DNA of 60,088 bases from Synechococcus sp. WH 8016 (GTDB taxonomy: Bacteria > Cyanobacteriota > Cyanobacteriia > PCC-6307 > Cyanobiaceae). The notes beneath the pieces were generated by a model. The model was not told the DNA's origin, did no database searches, and was given only the letters and a program-made list of their open reading frames with translations. Position numbers and translations under genes: made by a program. Positions 35,495-44,034 of this stretch are shown here, one piece after another. The first letter of the stretch is position 1, and each line of letters starts with the position of its first letter. The DNA is taken from contig NZ_AGIK01000008.1 of NCBI RefSeq assembly GCF_000230675.1, forward strand, positions 1 through 60,088. The letters are read 5' to 3'.

Positions 35495-37912
35495 ATGTCT
35501 GTTCGATCCCGTTTCACACGACTCTCCCAACAGGTTGCTTTGGGTGGTGGCGTTTTGATTCTTTCAACAGCATCGTTGAGCCAAGCCGCACCCAATCAAA
35601 ACTCCAGGGCAGTTTTTAATCGAACCAAGCTCCCGATTGCCGAGCCAAAGCCTGAAAAGGTCACCAAGGTTCTCCCTTCAGAGGTGCCATTGCCTCCCCA
35701 GTGGGAGGTGACGGCACCAGCCGATGCCCCCAATGTGGTGATCATTCTTCTCGATGATGTGGGCTATGCAGCACCCTCCGCCTTTGGCGGTGCGGTGAAC
35801 ATGCCGACGGCGGAAAAGCTGGCCAATAACGGCCTTCGCTACAACAAATTCCACACCACAGCCCTGTGTGCACCGACTCGGGCGGCTTTGAAATCCGGAC
35901 GTAATCACCACAAGGTCAATACGGGATCGATCCCAGAGATCGCCACTGGTTATGCGGGGAATTCCACCGTGGTGCCGGACTATGCCGTGCCAGTTGCAGA
36001 AATTCTGAGGCTCAATGGTTACAACACAGCGGCCTTCGGTAAGTGGCATGAAACACCAGGCCGTGAGACCACGGCAGCCGGCCCTCAGACCCGTTGGCCA
36101 ACGCGCCAGGGCTTTGAGAAGTTCTACGGCTTTGTTGGAGCGGAAGACAATATGTGGGAACCCACCATTCACGATGGTGTCACCGTTGTGGATGCTCCGA
36201 AGAAAGATCGGTATCACTTCACAGAAGACATGACCGATCAGGCGATCGGCTGGGTTCGCCAACAGAAATCAATCAAGCCAGATAAGCCATTTTTTGTTTA
36301 TTACTCTTCAGCGGGTGCGCACTCCCCGCATCATGTGGGTCCGGAGTGGATTGCCAAATACAAAGGCAAGTTTGATGAGGGCTGGGATGTTCTTCGAGAG
36401 CGCAATCTCAAGAATCAAATCAAGGCAGGGATTGTTCCCGAAGGCACGCAGATGGCCAAGGCGCCAGACAGTATTCCCAAATGGGATAGTCTCACGCCTC
36501 AGCAGCAGCGAATCTATGCCCGTCAAGCAGAAGTTTTTGCTGCCTTTACTGAGCACTCCGATCACGAAGCCGGGCGTTTAATCCAGGCGATCGACGATCT
36601 TGGCGAGCTAGACAACACGTTGGTGATTTACATCACTGGTGACAATGGCGCCAGTGTTGAAGGCGATAGGAGTGGACATTGGAATTGGAACCACTACCTC
36701 AATGGTGTGCCAGAAACGCCTGACGAACAGGAAGCCAAGCTTGATGAGTGGGGCGGACCGACGACCTATCCCATGTATCACATGGGCTGGGCGATCGCCT
36801 TTAATTCACCCTTTGCTCTCTCCAAACAGGTTGCTGGTGATTTCGGAGGAACACGCAACGGCACGGTGATTCATTGGCCGAAACGCATCAAATCAGGTGG
36901 GGGTGTACGGACTCAGTTCTCGCATGTGAATGATGTGGCCCCCACGATTCTTGAAGCGGCCAATCTGCCAATGCCAACCATGATCAATGGCATCCCACAG
37001 ATCCCAATGCAAGGAACCAGCCTGCTCTATACATTCGATAATCCAGGTGCTAAAGAAAGGCACAACACGCAGTATTTCGAGATTATTGGTAATCGCGGCA
37101 TCTATCACAATGGTTGGATGGCACGGACCACCATCATGTATCCCTGGATGGCGCCGAAGAGAATGAACACGGTTGCGGCAGATGATGGTTGGCAGCTGTA
37201 TGACACCACAGTTGATTTCAGCCTTTCGAATGATCTGGCTGCGCAATATCCTGATCGTCTTGAGGCCCTTAAGGCGAAGTTCATGGAGGAGGCGATTGAG
37301 AATCAGGTGTTGCCACTGGATGATCGTCTTCTCGAGCGTCTTGTGCCTTCTGTTGCAGGGCGTCCAACACTTTTAGGTGATCGAACCTCCATGGATTTGT
37401 ATCCCTATGCCTGGAATATGGTTGAAGACTCGATCCTCAATGTGAAGAACGTGTCGAACAGTGTGACGGCATTTGTTGATGTGAAAGGGGGCGATGAAGA
37501 TGGCGTGATTTTTTCGCAGGGTGGTCGATTTGGTGGTTGGTCGTTGTACGTTGAAAACAACAAGCCTGCTTACACGTACAACTATATGGGCCAGCTCTTC
37601 ACTTTTAAGAGTAATAAAGCTCTGCCTATGGGGAAATCAGTTGTTCGTTTCGAGCTCGACTATGACGGAGGCGGCACAGGAAAAGGAGCAGATGTTCGGA
37701 TGATCCTCAACGATGTTGTTGTGGCTGAAGGTCGTTTAAACAAGACGATTGCATCCCGCTTCTCGATTGATGAGGGCGCAGATGTTGGCCTCGACCGCGG
37801 ATCTGCGGTAACGGTTAAAACGATCGGACCTCGTCGCTATAGCGCTTACGGCGGCCAGATCGATAAGGTTACGCTTGAGATTTATCCCAAGCCAAGTGAT
37901 GCGAAAATCTGA
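35495..37912 (+). CDS. Large exported arylsulfatase (formylglycine type)
   Basis: 805 residues from the ATG at 35495 (an upstream TTG at 35465 is less likely). Signal peptide LSQQVALGGGVLILSTASLSQA. Catalytic domain: VVIILLDDVGYAAPSAFGG (metal Asp pair near 87-88), the formylglycine site LCAPTRAALKSGRNHH (Cys125-x-Pro-x-Arg129), FGKWHE, VYYSSAGAHSPHHV, and ITGDNGAS. About residues 630-805 form a beta-rich C-terminal domain (AFVDVKGGDEDGVIFSQGG, GWSLYVENNKPAYTYNY, VVRFELDYDGGG), as in large arylsulfatases. It would release sulfate from organic esters in the periplasm after Cys maturation by the FGE gene 5 kb upstream. A strong terminator follows. Confidence 0.94.
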   Translation: MSVRSRFTRLSQQVALGGGVLILSTASLSQAAPNQNSRAVFNRTKLPIAEPKPEKVTKVLPSEVPLPPQWEVTAPADAPNVVIILLDDVGYAAPSAFGGAVNMPTAEKLANNGLRYNKFHTTALCAPTRAALKSGRNHHKVNTGSIPEIATGYAGNSTVVPDYAVPVAEILRLNGYNTAAFGKWHETPGRETTAAGPQTRWPTRQGFEKFYGFVGAEDNMWEPTIHDGVTVVDAPKKDRYHFTEDMTDQAIGWVRQQKSIKPDKPFFVYYSSAGAHSPHHVGPEWIAKYKGKFDEGWDVLRERNLKNQIKAGIVPEGTQMAKAPDSIPKWDSLTPQQQRIYARQAEVFAAFTEHSDHEAGRLIQAIDDLGELDNTLVIYITGDNGASVEGDRSGHWNWNHYLNGVPETPDEQEAKLDEWGGPTTYPMYHMGWAIAFNSPFALSKQVAGDFGGTRNGTVIHWPKRIKSGGGVRTQFSHVNDVAPTILEAANLPMPTMINGIPQIPMQGTSLLYTFDNPGAKERHNTQYFEIIGNRGIYHNGWMARTTIMYPWMAPKRMNTVAADDGWQLYDTTVDFSLSNDLAAQYPDRLEALKAKFMEEAIENQVLPLDDRLLERLVPSVAGRPTLLGDRTSMDLYPYAWNMVEDSILNVKNVSNSVTAFVDVKGGDEDGVIFSQGGRFGGWSLYVENNKPAYTYNYMGQLFTFKSNKALPMGKSVVRFELDYDGGGTGKGADVRMILNDVVVAEGRLNKTIASRFSIDEGADVGLDRGSAVTVKTIGPRRYSAYGGQIDKVTLEIYPKPSDAKI

Positions 37913-37939
37913 TTGTATTGATCACTTCATTCGATAGCG

Positions 37940-37974
37940 GTGGTGTTTCCTTTCGGGGAAGCACCACTTTTTTT
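37940..37974 (+). terminator. Intrinsic terminator after the sulfatase gene
   Basis: GTGGTG (37940-37945) with CACCAC (37962-37967), extended inward by TTTCC/GGGAAG-type pairs around a TTTCG loop, then seven T's (37968-37974). Starts 27 bases after the sulfatase stop. Confidence 0.9.
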
Positions 37975-37988
37975 GTTTGGTGATTGTC

Positions 37989-38228
37989 TTAATGCGAGTG
38001 ATTGCGTTGATACATTCCAGAAACAATGATGGTGAGCGAGGTGGTGAGACGGCTTGAGAGCGTTCGCGCTTCTTCTAAACCGCCCAACACAAAGGCGACA
38101 CCTACGATTACCCCGAAAACGCCGGTCAATGTTCCACTGAGCGTGCGCAACAAGTCTCCGATGGATCGCCCTTCAACGGCATCTGGATTGATGCCGACCC
38201 GACTTCCCGAAAAAAGCCAGTGATTCAA
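37989..38228 (-). CDS. Small single-helix membrane protein, 79 aa
   Basis: 79 residues from a TTG at 38228; no ATG is available upstream before a stop. One transmembrane helix (LTGVFGVIVGVAFVLGG) in the middle, a polar N-terminus (GSRVGINPDAVEGRSIGD) and a second weakly hydrophobic part (LTTSLTIIVSGMY). No family recognised. It lies between the sulfatase terminator and the transporter gene on the transporter's strand. Confidence 0.5.
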   Translation of the reverse strand: MNHWLFSGSRVGINPDAVEGRSIGDLLRTLSGTLTGVFGVIVGVAFVLGGLEEARTLSSRLTTSLTIIVSGMYQRNHSH

Positions 38229-38333
38229 TGGTGGAGACTTATGTTGATGAACATTATTTACTATTGATGAGGCTTCAAATCGGTTTGAGCGTTTTTATCT
38301 GAATCTGTTTGCATGGAAGTGATTTGAATTTAT

Positions 38334-39194
38334 TCAATTTGTGATGCCTGCAATGAGGCTTTTTCGCCATTTCATGAAGGGTGCTGACCCTACAGCTGTG
38401 ATAACCACGTATCCCACAACTGCGGCTTTGAGATCAAGTGCTTGAGGAGCGATCTGTTGAATGATTAATAGCGCTAAGCCTGGATTACGCATGGAAAGCA
38501 CTAGCGGAATAGTGCTGCGCTCGACGCTATTTTTACCCGCTACAGCAAGGCCTAAAGCCAGTCCGATCCAAGTCAGTATGAGCATGACCAAAGCGCCTCT
38601 GAGATTGCCAATAAGCATTGGAGTTACCTTTGGTAGAGCCACAATCAGGATCAAACTCAATAGAATCAATAGCAGAGCTGTAGCTATTTTTTGAACGAGC
38701 GAATTCCAGTGTTCGGCCCATTCACTCCACCATCGTCGTAGTGATACACCCAGCAGGAGTGGAATCAACTGCACGGTAAAGATTTGGAAGGCAATATCTT
38801 GATTGGAAACACTCCAGATTGTTTCTCCTGCTTCTGTTGGCAGTTGATTGACCCACAGCGGCACGCTGACGATCGCTGCACATGCCGACCAACATTGCAG
38901 CCGTGTTGCTAATTCAGGGTTATCAGCGAGTTGTCGGCTCTTCAAGGCGATCATCGGAGCGCTTGGACAGATCGCCATCAGCATGATCGCTGTTTTGACG
39001 GCGGTTGAAAGTCCATCACCCAGTGGTGATGCCAGCACTAAAAGAGCAGATAGGGGAATGCCAACGCAGGTGGCAAGCAACACGCGAATGAGAAATCCCG
39101 GCCGTCGTCTTAGAAGTCCGAATTGGATGCTGGGCAGATTGAGGCCCAGGGACACCATGATGAAAAAGAGAGCTAGCGATATCAGCAATGACAT
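38334..39194 (-). CDS. BASS-family (bile acid:sodium symporter-like) transporter
   Basis: 286 residues, about eight to nine transmembrane segments. The family pattern is visible: SLALFFIMVSLGLNLPSIQF at the N-terminus ('sLglel...d'), IMLMAICPSAPMIALKSRQL (the pseudo-Pro crossover 'l.a..P.a...s..a'), and LSMRNPGLALLIIQQIAPQA ('..rN..la...'). Members move organic anions with sodium, for example pyruvate or bile-acid-like compounds in plastids and bacteria. The substrate here is unknown. Next to AraC-family regulators that could control it (inference). Confidence 0.82.
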   Translation of the reverse strand: MSLLISLALFFIMVSLGLNLPSIQFGLLRRRPGFLIRVLLATCVGIPLSALLVLASPLGDGLSTAVKTAIMLMAICPSAPMIALKSRQLADNPELATRLQCWSACAAIVSVPLWVNQLPTEAGETIWSVSNQDIAFQIFTVQLIPLLLGVSLRRWWSEWAEHWNSLVQKIATALLLILLSLILIVALPKVTPMLIGNLRGALVMLILTWIGLALGLAVAGKNSVERSTIPLVLSMRNPGLALLIIQQIAPQALDLKAAVVGYVVITAVGSAPFMKWRKSLIAGITN

Positions 39195-39238
39195 GGAAGA
39201 GGGGGTGGATTGAGTAGGGAGGTGGAGATGGCTTGGGC

Positions 39239-39361
39239 CTATGCAAACTCAGCCAGCAGCAATAGAAAGGCAATTACTCCAATTGGCTCGACTTGGTAGT
39301 GGTAGCTGTTGCTTCTCAGCCGGGCCAGTTCCTTTTTGTGTTGCTGTAAAGCTTCATGCAC
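39239..39361 (-). CDS. Membrane-tail microprotein, 40 aa (GTG start)
   Basis: From the GTG at 39361: a charged amphipathic helix (HEALQQHKKELARLRSNSYH) and a hydrophobic tail (IGVIAFLLLLAEFA) before TAG at 39239-39241. The clean split of charged and hydrophobic halves looks selected. An in-frame TGA stands three codons upstream. Function unknown. Confidence 0.5.
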   Translation of the reverse strand: MHEALQQHKKELARLRSNSYHYQVEPIGVIAFLLLLAEFA

Positions 39362-39367
39362 CTCATA

Positions 39368-39475
39368 TCAAGAGGCTTCACCTTCGGGGAATCCGTAGAA
39401 ATCATCGAATCCAAGAACCGTCCGCACAAGGGTTGCCTGTGACTGGCAGCCTTTTGGGATCGGGTAGCGGACTAT
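39368..39475 (-). CDS. Short protein-like frame ending FPEGEAS
   Basis: About 35 codons ending TGA at 39368-39370, reading RYPIPKGCQSQATLVRTVLG then FDDFYGFPEGEAS. Composition is strikingly protein-like, but no ATG is present; it would have to start at an ATA/GTC near 39475 or at the GTG about 19 codons before the stop, or be the remnant of a longer gene. It is in the same frame as the microprotein just downstream, separated by its TGA and two codons. Confidence 0.35.
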   Translation of the reverse strand: MVRYPIPKGCQSQATLVRTVLGFDDFYGFPEGEAS

Positions 39476-39604
39476 GTATGTCTACTCCTGCGCAGTCGTT
39501 CCGGCCTTGCTGACCGTCGACTTGGCAGGAAACGGCATGATCAATCCTTCGATGTTTGAATGGTTGCCCATGGATGAGACTGATGGCAATGATCAGTTAT
39601 TTGA

Positions 39605-40633
39605 TCAGCCAGTTGTTGACTTCAGCCAGGTCTCACTTGGGCTTTCTTCAAACAGGTGTTGGTAGGCCTTGGCAAAATGACCTCGACTTTGAAAGCCATA
39701 GTGTTGAGCCACTTGGGTGATGGTTGTGAAGTTTTCGGCCGCACGTGCTTCGGTTGATCGCAGGATCCAATTCACTTGTTCGAGCCGTACCCGTTTCATC
39801 ATTTCCATCGGACCCATCCCCAAGGATTCCTTGGTGCCCTGGATCAGAGTTCGCCTTGATGCAAATAGTGATTCACTGATTTGATCAAGGTTGCAGTTGT
39901 TTCGTGAATTCTTAAAGGCAAAATCTACAAATTCCCTGACAAGTTCCTGCCGGGCAGATGGAGCATAGCTTAGGTAATTCACATTGGACTTGTCTCGAAG
40001 AACATGCAAGAATGACCGATATAAATGATTCGTTATCTCTCTTTGCTGCTGCATTGTAACGACTGGAGTGACAAGAAGAGTTTGAAGTTTTTTGCGAAAT
40101 TTTTCATGCATTGCAGGCGTTGTTTGCAATGCATTGTTGGCTTCAAGGTGTTCGATGAGCTCTTCTGCTCCGCAATGGGCGATGAATGCATTGAATCGAC
40201 TGACAGACAGTATTACCAGATAAGTGGTTGTATTGGCTGTGAGCTGGAAATGGGATTCCTTTTGTCCCTGGCGAAATCCGTTGAGGGAGTAGGGCGCAAT
40301 GGGCTTATTGAACATTAGGTGTTCATCGGCCAGCCCAGTGGCTTCAAAACAAAAACTCATGCAGTCCAATCCTCTATCTCCATTCAGAAGTAACCTCTGA
40401 TTGGTGCGGATTTCGAGCAGGCACATGCTGCCTAAATTGGTCTGCGTGAACTGCCCGTTTAGGGCCCCACGGCTAACTTGAACGGCATCAAATGCTTTGC
40501 CTATCTGTTGAAACAGCTGCTTCAGTTCGCTGGCAGAGCGAAATGCAGTTATTTGGCTATGAATGTTCTTGGAACCAGTCGACGGCTGTGCGGAGCTTCC
40601 AAGGCTGGCATGGCTGATGAGTCTGGTAGGCAA
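39605..40633 (-). CDS. AraC-family transcription regulator A
   Basis: 342 residues from a TTG (no ATG available). N-terminal cupin-like sensor part (FTQTNLGSMCLLEIRTNQRL, FQLTANTTTYLVIL), then the double HTH of AraC proteins at about 240-342: LDQISESLFASRRTLIQGTK (first helix-turn-helix) and ITQVAQHYGFQSRGHFAKAYQHLFEESPSE (second, with the FGF.S.GHF..AY...FG..P signature). AT-rich. A paralogue of the next gene. Effector and targets unknown; adjacent transporter is a candidate. Confidence 0.9.
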   Translation of the reverse strand: MPTRLISHASLGSSAQPSTGSKNIHSQITAFRSASELKQLFQQIGKAFDAVQVSRGALNGQFTQTNLGSMCLLEIRTNQRLLLNGDRGLDCMSFCFEATGLADEHLMFNKPIAPYSLNGFRQGQKESHFQLTANTTTYLVILSVSRFNAFIAHCGAEELIEHLEANNALQTTPAMHEKFRKKLQTLLVTPVVTMQQQREITNHLYRSFLHVLRDKSNVNYLSYAPSARQELVREFVDFAFKNSRNNCNLDQISESLFASRRTLIQGTKESLGMGPMEMMKRVRLEQVNWILRSTEARAAENFTTITQVAQHYGFQSRGHFAKAYQHLFEESPSETWLKSTTG

Positions 40634-40743
40634 GAGTTTCCCTTGGATTTGTTTATTGTATCAACTTTTTCTTTTCAGATAGGATTTGATGAACTTTTTT
40701 TATGGGCGTTCATTGCTGCATTGCTCGATCATTCAGCTCAGGT

Positions 40744-41820
40744 TCAGGCTTTGACATCCATTGCCTGTTGAGCGTTGGCTTTCGATAGCGTTTGTCTAGG
40801 CGTTTCGCCAAAGTGGTTTTGATAAGCTGCTGAAAAATGTCCACGACTTGAGAAGCCAAAGTGATTAGCAATATCACCTACTTTCTTTAAATCTAATGCT
40901 GCACGTAATTCACTGCATCTGAGGTGAAAATTTACTTCTTCTAATCGAATTAAGCGCAGCAACTCCATTGGCCCTATGTTGAAATTTTCTTTGCAGCCTT
41001 GTATGAGGGTGCGCCGTGAACTAAATAAAATGTTGCTGATCTCATCGAGTCTGACGGGATTGGAGCTGTTTTCGAATCCCCAGTTGATGAGTTCGTAAAT
41101 AAGTTTTTGGCGTGGTGCTATCTCGAACGACTTGAAATTTTCCTCGTCTGTGGATTTGAACGCTTCAAGCATTAGCGTGAAAATATGTCCAGTGTGCATT
41201 GAGCGCAATTCTGCATTATTTAATGGGTTGTTTAAATACCAGAGAAGCTGTTTTGAAACCTTGGAGTATTGTTCAGGATTGAGTCGGAGCGAATTGCATG
41301 TGTAGAGATTTTCAAGTAATTCAAGCTCTCCGTAGCACTCCAGAAAACTGCAGAATTTTTTGGCTGATGTGATCGCAATAACGGTTGTTGAACCTGCTGT
41401 TAATTGGAAGTGGCTTTCATTGAGATCAGGTTTGAATCCATGGAGTGAATGGGGTTCAATAGCCCGGCAGAAGATTCGATGATCGTCGAAATTGCCGCTC
41501 GTTTCTAGGCTGAAAGTGATGGAATCTGATCCGCGCTCACCATTGAGTAGGAGCAGCTGATTGGTCTGAATGCTGATGATGCTGAGATCTTTGAGATGAA
41601 CCACCGAAAAGTGGCCTTGAAGCGGGCCGGCTGACAGCTGCAGAACATCAAAGCTTTTGCCCAGCCTTGACAGGGCTGTTGCTAGCTCGCTGGCGCTACG
41701 GAAACTTGTGCTCCAGCTGAGGCTTGGAGAGGTTGATGGGGGGATGGAGAGGTGGCTGGTCGTCGCGCTGGCAACTTGCAACACGCGATGCCCTCCGCAA
41801 CATTCAGGCAGATTATGCAT
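40744..41820 (-). CDS. AraC-family transcription regulator B
   Basis: 358 residues from the ATG at 41820 (another ATG at 41913 adds 31 residues; the shorter form aligns better with paralogue A). Shared landmarks: FRSASELATALSRLGKSFDV, GHFSVVHLKDLSIISIQTNQ, LLLNGERGSDSI, then LDEISNILFSSRRTLIQGCK and VGDIANHFGFSSRGHFSAAYQNHFGETPRQ. The strongest conservation between A and B is in the DNA-binding domain and in an N-terminal TNQ.LLLNG.RG motif, so they may read related signals and sites. Tandem duplication followed by divergence is likely. Confidence 0.9.
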   Translation of the reverse strand: MHNLPECCGGHRVLQVASATTSHLSIPPSTSPSLSWSTSFRSASELATALSRLGKSFDVLQLSAGPLQGHFSVVHLKDLSIISIQTNQLLLLNGERGSDSITFSLETSGNFDDHRIFCRAIEPHSLHGFKPDLNESHFQLTAGSTTVIAITSAKKFCSFLECYGELELLENLYTCNSLRLNPEQYSKVSKQLLWYLNNPLNNAELRSMHTGHIFTLMLEAFKSTDEENFKSFEIAPRQKLIYELINWGFENSSNPVRLDEISNILFSSRRTLIQGCKENFNIGPMELLRLIRLEEVNFHLRCSELRAALDLKKVGDIANHFGFSSRGHFSAAYQNHFGETPRQTLSKANAQQAMDVKA

Positions 41821-41953
41821 AAATTTTCCGAAGCCTGACGAGTTGCTCCCAAAAGTGCGGATTTGCGAAACAATCGGGTTTCGGCGTTGGCTGCAGATCT
41901 GTTGCCGCCGCATTTAGCTGCAAATTCTTGCTGATCTGGGTTGTTTTTCTGAG

Positions 41954-43024
41954 GTGGTCTTGTCCGTATCCAGCCTTTCTGACGTGCTTGTGGCCGGTGG
42001 ATGCGTTCGCCCCACCACGCTGCTGGCGGGTTTAAGGCATGGCGCTGTGGTCCCTCAGCGTTTCGCCGTTGCCCTGTTGCTGTCGGGCAGTGGCTTGCTG
42101 GTGGAACCGTTTGCCTGGTTGCAAACCCTCTGGTACGGCCGCGCGATTCAGGCCTGTGCATGCCCTGATGACCCGGTGGTGGTGATTGGCCATTGGCGCA
42201 GTGGCACCACCTATCTGCATCAGTTGTTGGCGGCTGATCCCTGTGCCGCCACTGCTCGCAATCAGCTCACCGTGGCACCGCAGGCTGCCTTGGTGCTGAA
42301 ACCGTTGTTGCGAGCTTTGTTGAAGCGCACGATGTCGCAGCAGCGACCGATCGATGCGGTTCCTTGGGGCCCAGAGGATCCCCAGGAAGATGAGGTGGGT
42401 TTGGCGCGGCTCACCATGGACACCAACATGGCGGGTATTGCCTTCCCACAGCACTACTTAAGGAATTTCCGTCGCAGTGTGCTCAATAGCTCTGCTGCTT
42501 TTGAACGTCACTTGCTGGAGTTCACCCGGCTCACTTGGTTGTACGAGGGAGCTGGTAAGAAGCACCTGGTGATCAAAAATTCAGCCCACACCGCTCGGGT
42601 TGGCTTGTTGCTCCGTTTGTTCCCGCGCGCGCGTTTTGTCTACTTGCACCGTCGCCCGATCGATTCGGTTCGTTCCTTAACGCAAGTGAAACAGCGCCTG
42701 GTGCAGTTGGTGGGTCTGCAAGAGCCTCCATCCAATCTCCGGCAAGTGGAGGAAACAGCGGCAGCCCACGACCAATTGCAAGAGGCTTTCGCGCGATCGC
42801 GGCATTTGATCCCCAAGGGGCAGCTGGTGGAAATCGCTTACGACGATTTGGTGCAGTTACCTCTGATCACCTTGGAGCGGATCTATGGCGCTCTTGGGAT
42901 CAGCGGATGGAGCACGGCAGGCGATGCGATTGCGGCGCGTATTGCCAAGGCCCAGGCGTATCAAGCCGAGCCTGTTGTTTTGGAACCGGCCGCTGAACAA
43001 CGCCTGCAGGATTTGTTCAGCTGA
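41954..43024 (+). CDS. Sulfotransferase family protein
   Basis: 356 residues (GTG start; later TTG possible). PAPS-dependent sulfotransferase of the Sulfotransfer_3 type: 5'-phosphosulfate loop VVVIGHWRSGTTYLHQLLAADP and 3'-phosphate site FPRARFVYLHRRPIDSVRSL with catalytic-type His in IKNSAHTARV region. Near the N-terminus a hydrophobic stretch (RFAVALLLSGSGLLVEPFAWL) may contact membrane. Acceptor unknown: lipid, glycan or small molecule. Divergent from the AraC regulator B, convergent with the SR-rich gene. Confidence 0.9.
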   Translation: MVLSVSSLSDVLVAGGCVRPTTLLAGLRHGAVVPQRFAVALLLSGSGLLVEPFAWLQTLWYGRAIQACACPDDPVVVIGHWRSGTTYLHQLLAADPCAATARNQLTVAPQAALVLKPLLRALLKRTMSQQRPIDAVPWGPEDPQEDEVGLARLTMDTNMAGIAFPQHYLRNFRRSVLNSSAAFERHLLEFTRLTWLYEGAGKKHLVIKNSAHTARVGLLLRLFPRARFVYLHRRPIDSVRSLTQVKQRLVQLVGLQEPPSNLRQVEETAAAHDQLQEAFARSRHLIPKGQLVEIAYDDLVQLPLITLERIYGALGISGWSTAGDAIAARIAKAQAYQAEPVVLEPAAEQRLQDLFS

Positions 43025-43038
43025 GCCGGTGTGATCCT

Positions 43039-44034
43039 CTACTGACCGAAGGCCACCTGACAGGCCGCATTCAGCAATTGGGCCTCGTTTGCATTCCGCG
43101 GTGTTCCGCCGTTGAGCGTGCCATCGCGGCAGTTGGCGTTGAAGCGCACGGTGTCGTAACCGTTGTCGGCTTCAAAGCTCACCACGTCACCAGTTGCGGT
43201 CACGCTTGGGTAGTAGAGCGAGTAATCCGAGTTTGGGACTTCGATGTAGCTCACTTGGCTGGTTTGCGCTGAATTCACCAGGTTGTTGATGGTGGAAAAG
43301 GTGGCCATCCCAGCAAGACCCCAGGCAGCTGCTTGGCCGGGGTACCAAAGCCAGTTGTTGTAATAGGACCCGCCGTACCAACCGTTGTTCCAGGGGCGGT
43401 TGTTGTACCAGCTCGATCCGCTGTACCAACCATTGCCGTAGCGATCCCAGTTGTTCACGGCATCGCGGCGGGTCTCTGAGCGGTTGTTCACCCGATCATT
43501 GCGGCCGCTTTGGCGTGTATCTGTGCGGCTCGTGCGTCCCTGCTGACGGGAATCAATGTTGCTGTTGAGCGTGTTTTGGCGCGTTCCCCGGTTGTCTCCG
43601 CGGCTGGTTTGACGCTGATCACGGGTTCCGGTACGCGCGCTTTGCCGATTGCTGCTCGTGCTGCTGCGGGTGGTTTGGCGGTTGCTGCTGGTGGATTGGC
43701 GCGTGCCCTGGCGGCTGCCGCTGTAGGAACTGAAACCGGTGCGGCCACTACTGGAGCGACTGCTGGAGCGGGAACCACTGCTGCGAGAACCACCACTGCG
43801 AGAACCACCACTGCGAGATCCACCACTTCTGGAGCCGCCGCCACCTCTGGAACCACCGCCTCTCGATCCACCGCCGCGTTGGCTGATCAGGAGCTCTTCT
43901 GTGGCAGACGTTGGTGCTGCCTCAAGGATGAGACCACCATTGGGCTCAAAGGCGGAGAGGGCTGCTGCAGGTTGCAGCATCAGCAGGACGCCGATCGCTC
44001 CTGCTAGGCCTGTCTTTCTGGCTTTGTTTGTCAT
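43039..44034 (-). CDS. Exported Ser/Arg/Gly-rich protein
   Basis: 331 residues. Signal peptide TGLAGAIGVLLMLQPAAALSA. Residues about 53-130 are low complexity (repeats of GSRSG, RSSSRS and TR.S.SSNRQ), then an Asn/Arg region (GRNDRVNNRSETRRDAVNNW), a Trp/Tyr/Asn-rich stretch (WYNNRPWNNGWYGGSYYNNW), a hydrophobic AAAWGLAGMATF and a compact C-terminal domain with two Cys (NCRDG, AACQVAF). Very basic, so it may bind polyanions such as nucleic acid or sulfated glycan in the envelope. Its ATG overlaps the stop of the gene upstream (ATGA), so the two form an operon. Confidence 0.82.
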   Translation of the reverse strand: MTNKARKTGLAGAIGVLLMLQPAAALSAFEPNGGLILEAAPTSATEELLISQRGGGSRGGGSRGGGGSRSGGSRSGGSRSGGSRSSGSRSSSRSSSGRTGFSSYSGSRQGTRQSTSSNRQTTRSSTSSNRQSARTGTRDQRQTSRGDNRGTRQNTLNSNIDSRQQGRTSRTDTRQSGRNDRVNNRSETRRDAVNNWDRYGNGWYSGSSWYNNRPWNNGWYGGSYYNNWLWYPGQAAAWGLAGMATFSTINNLVNSAQTSQVSYIEVPNSDYSLYYPSVTATGDVVSFEADNGYDTVRFNANCRDGTLNGGTPRNANEAQLLNAACQVAFGQ

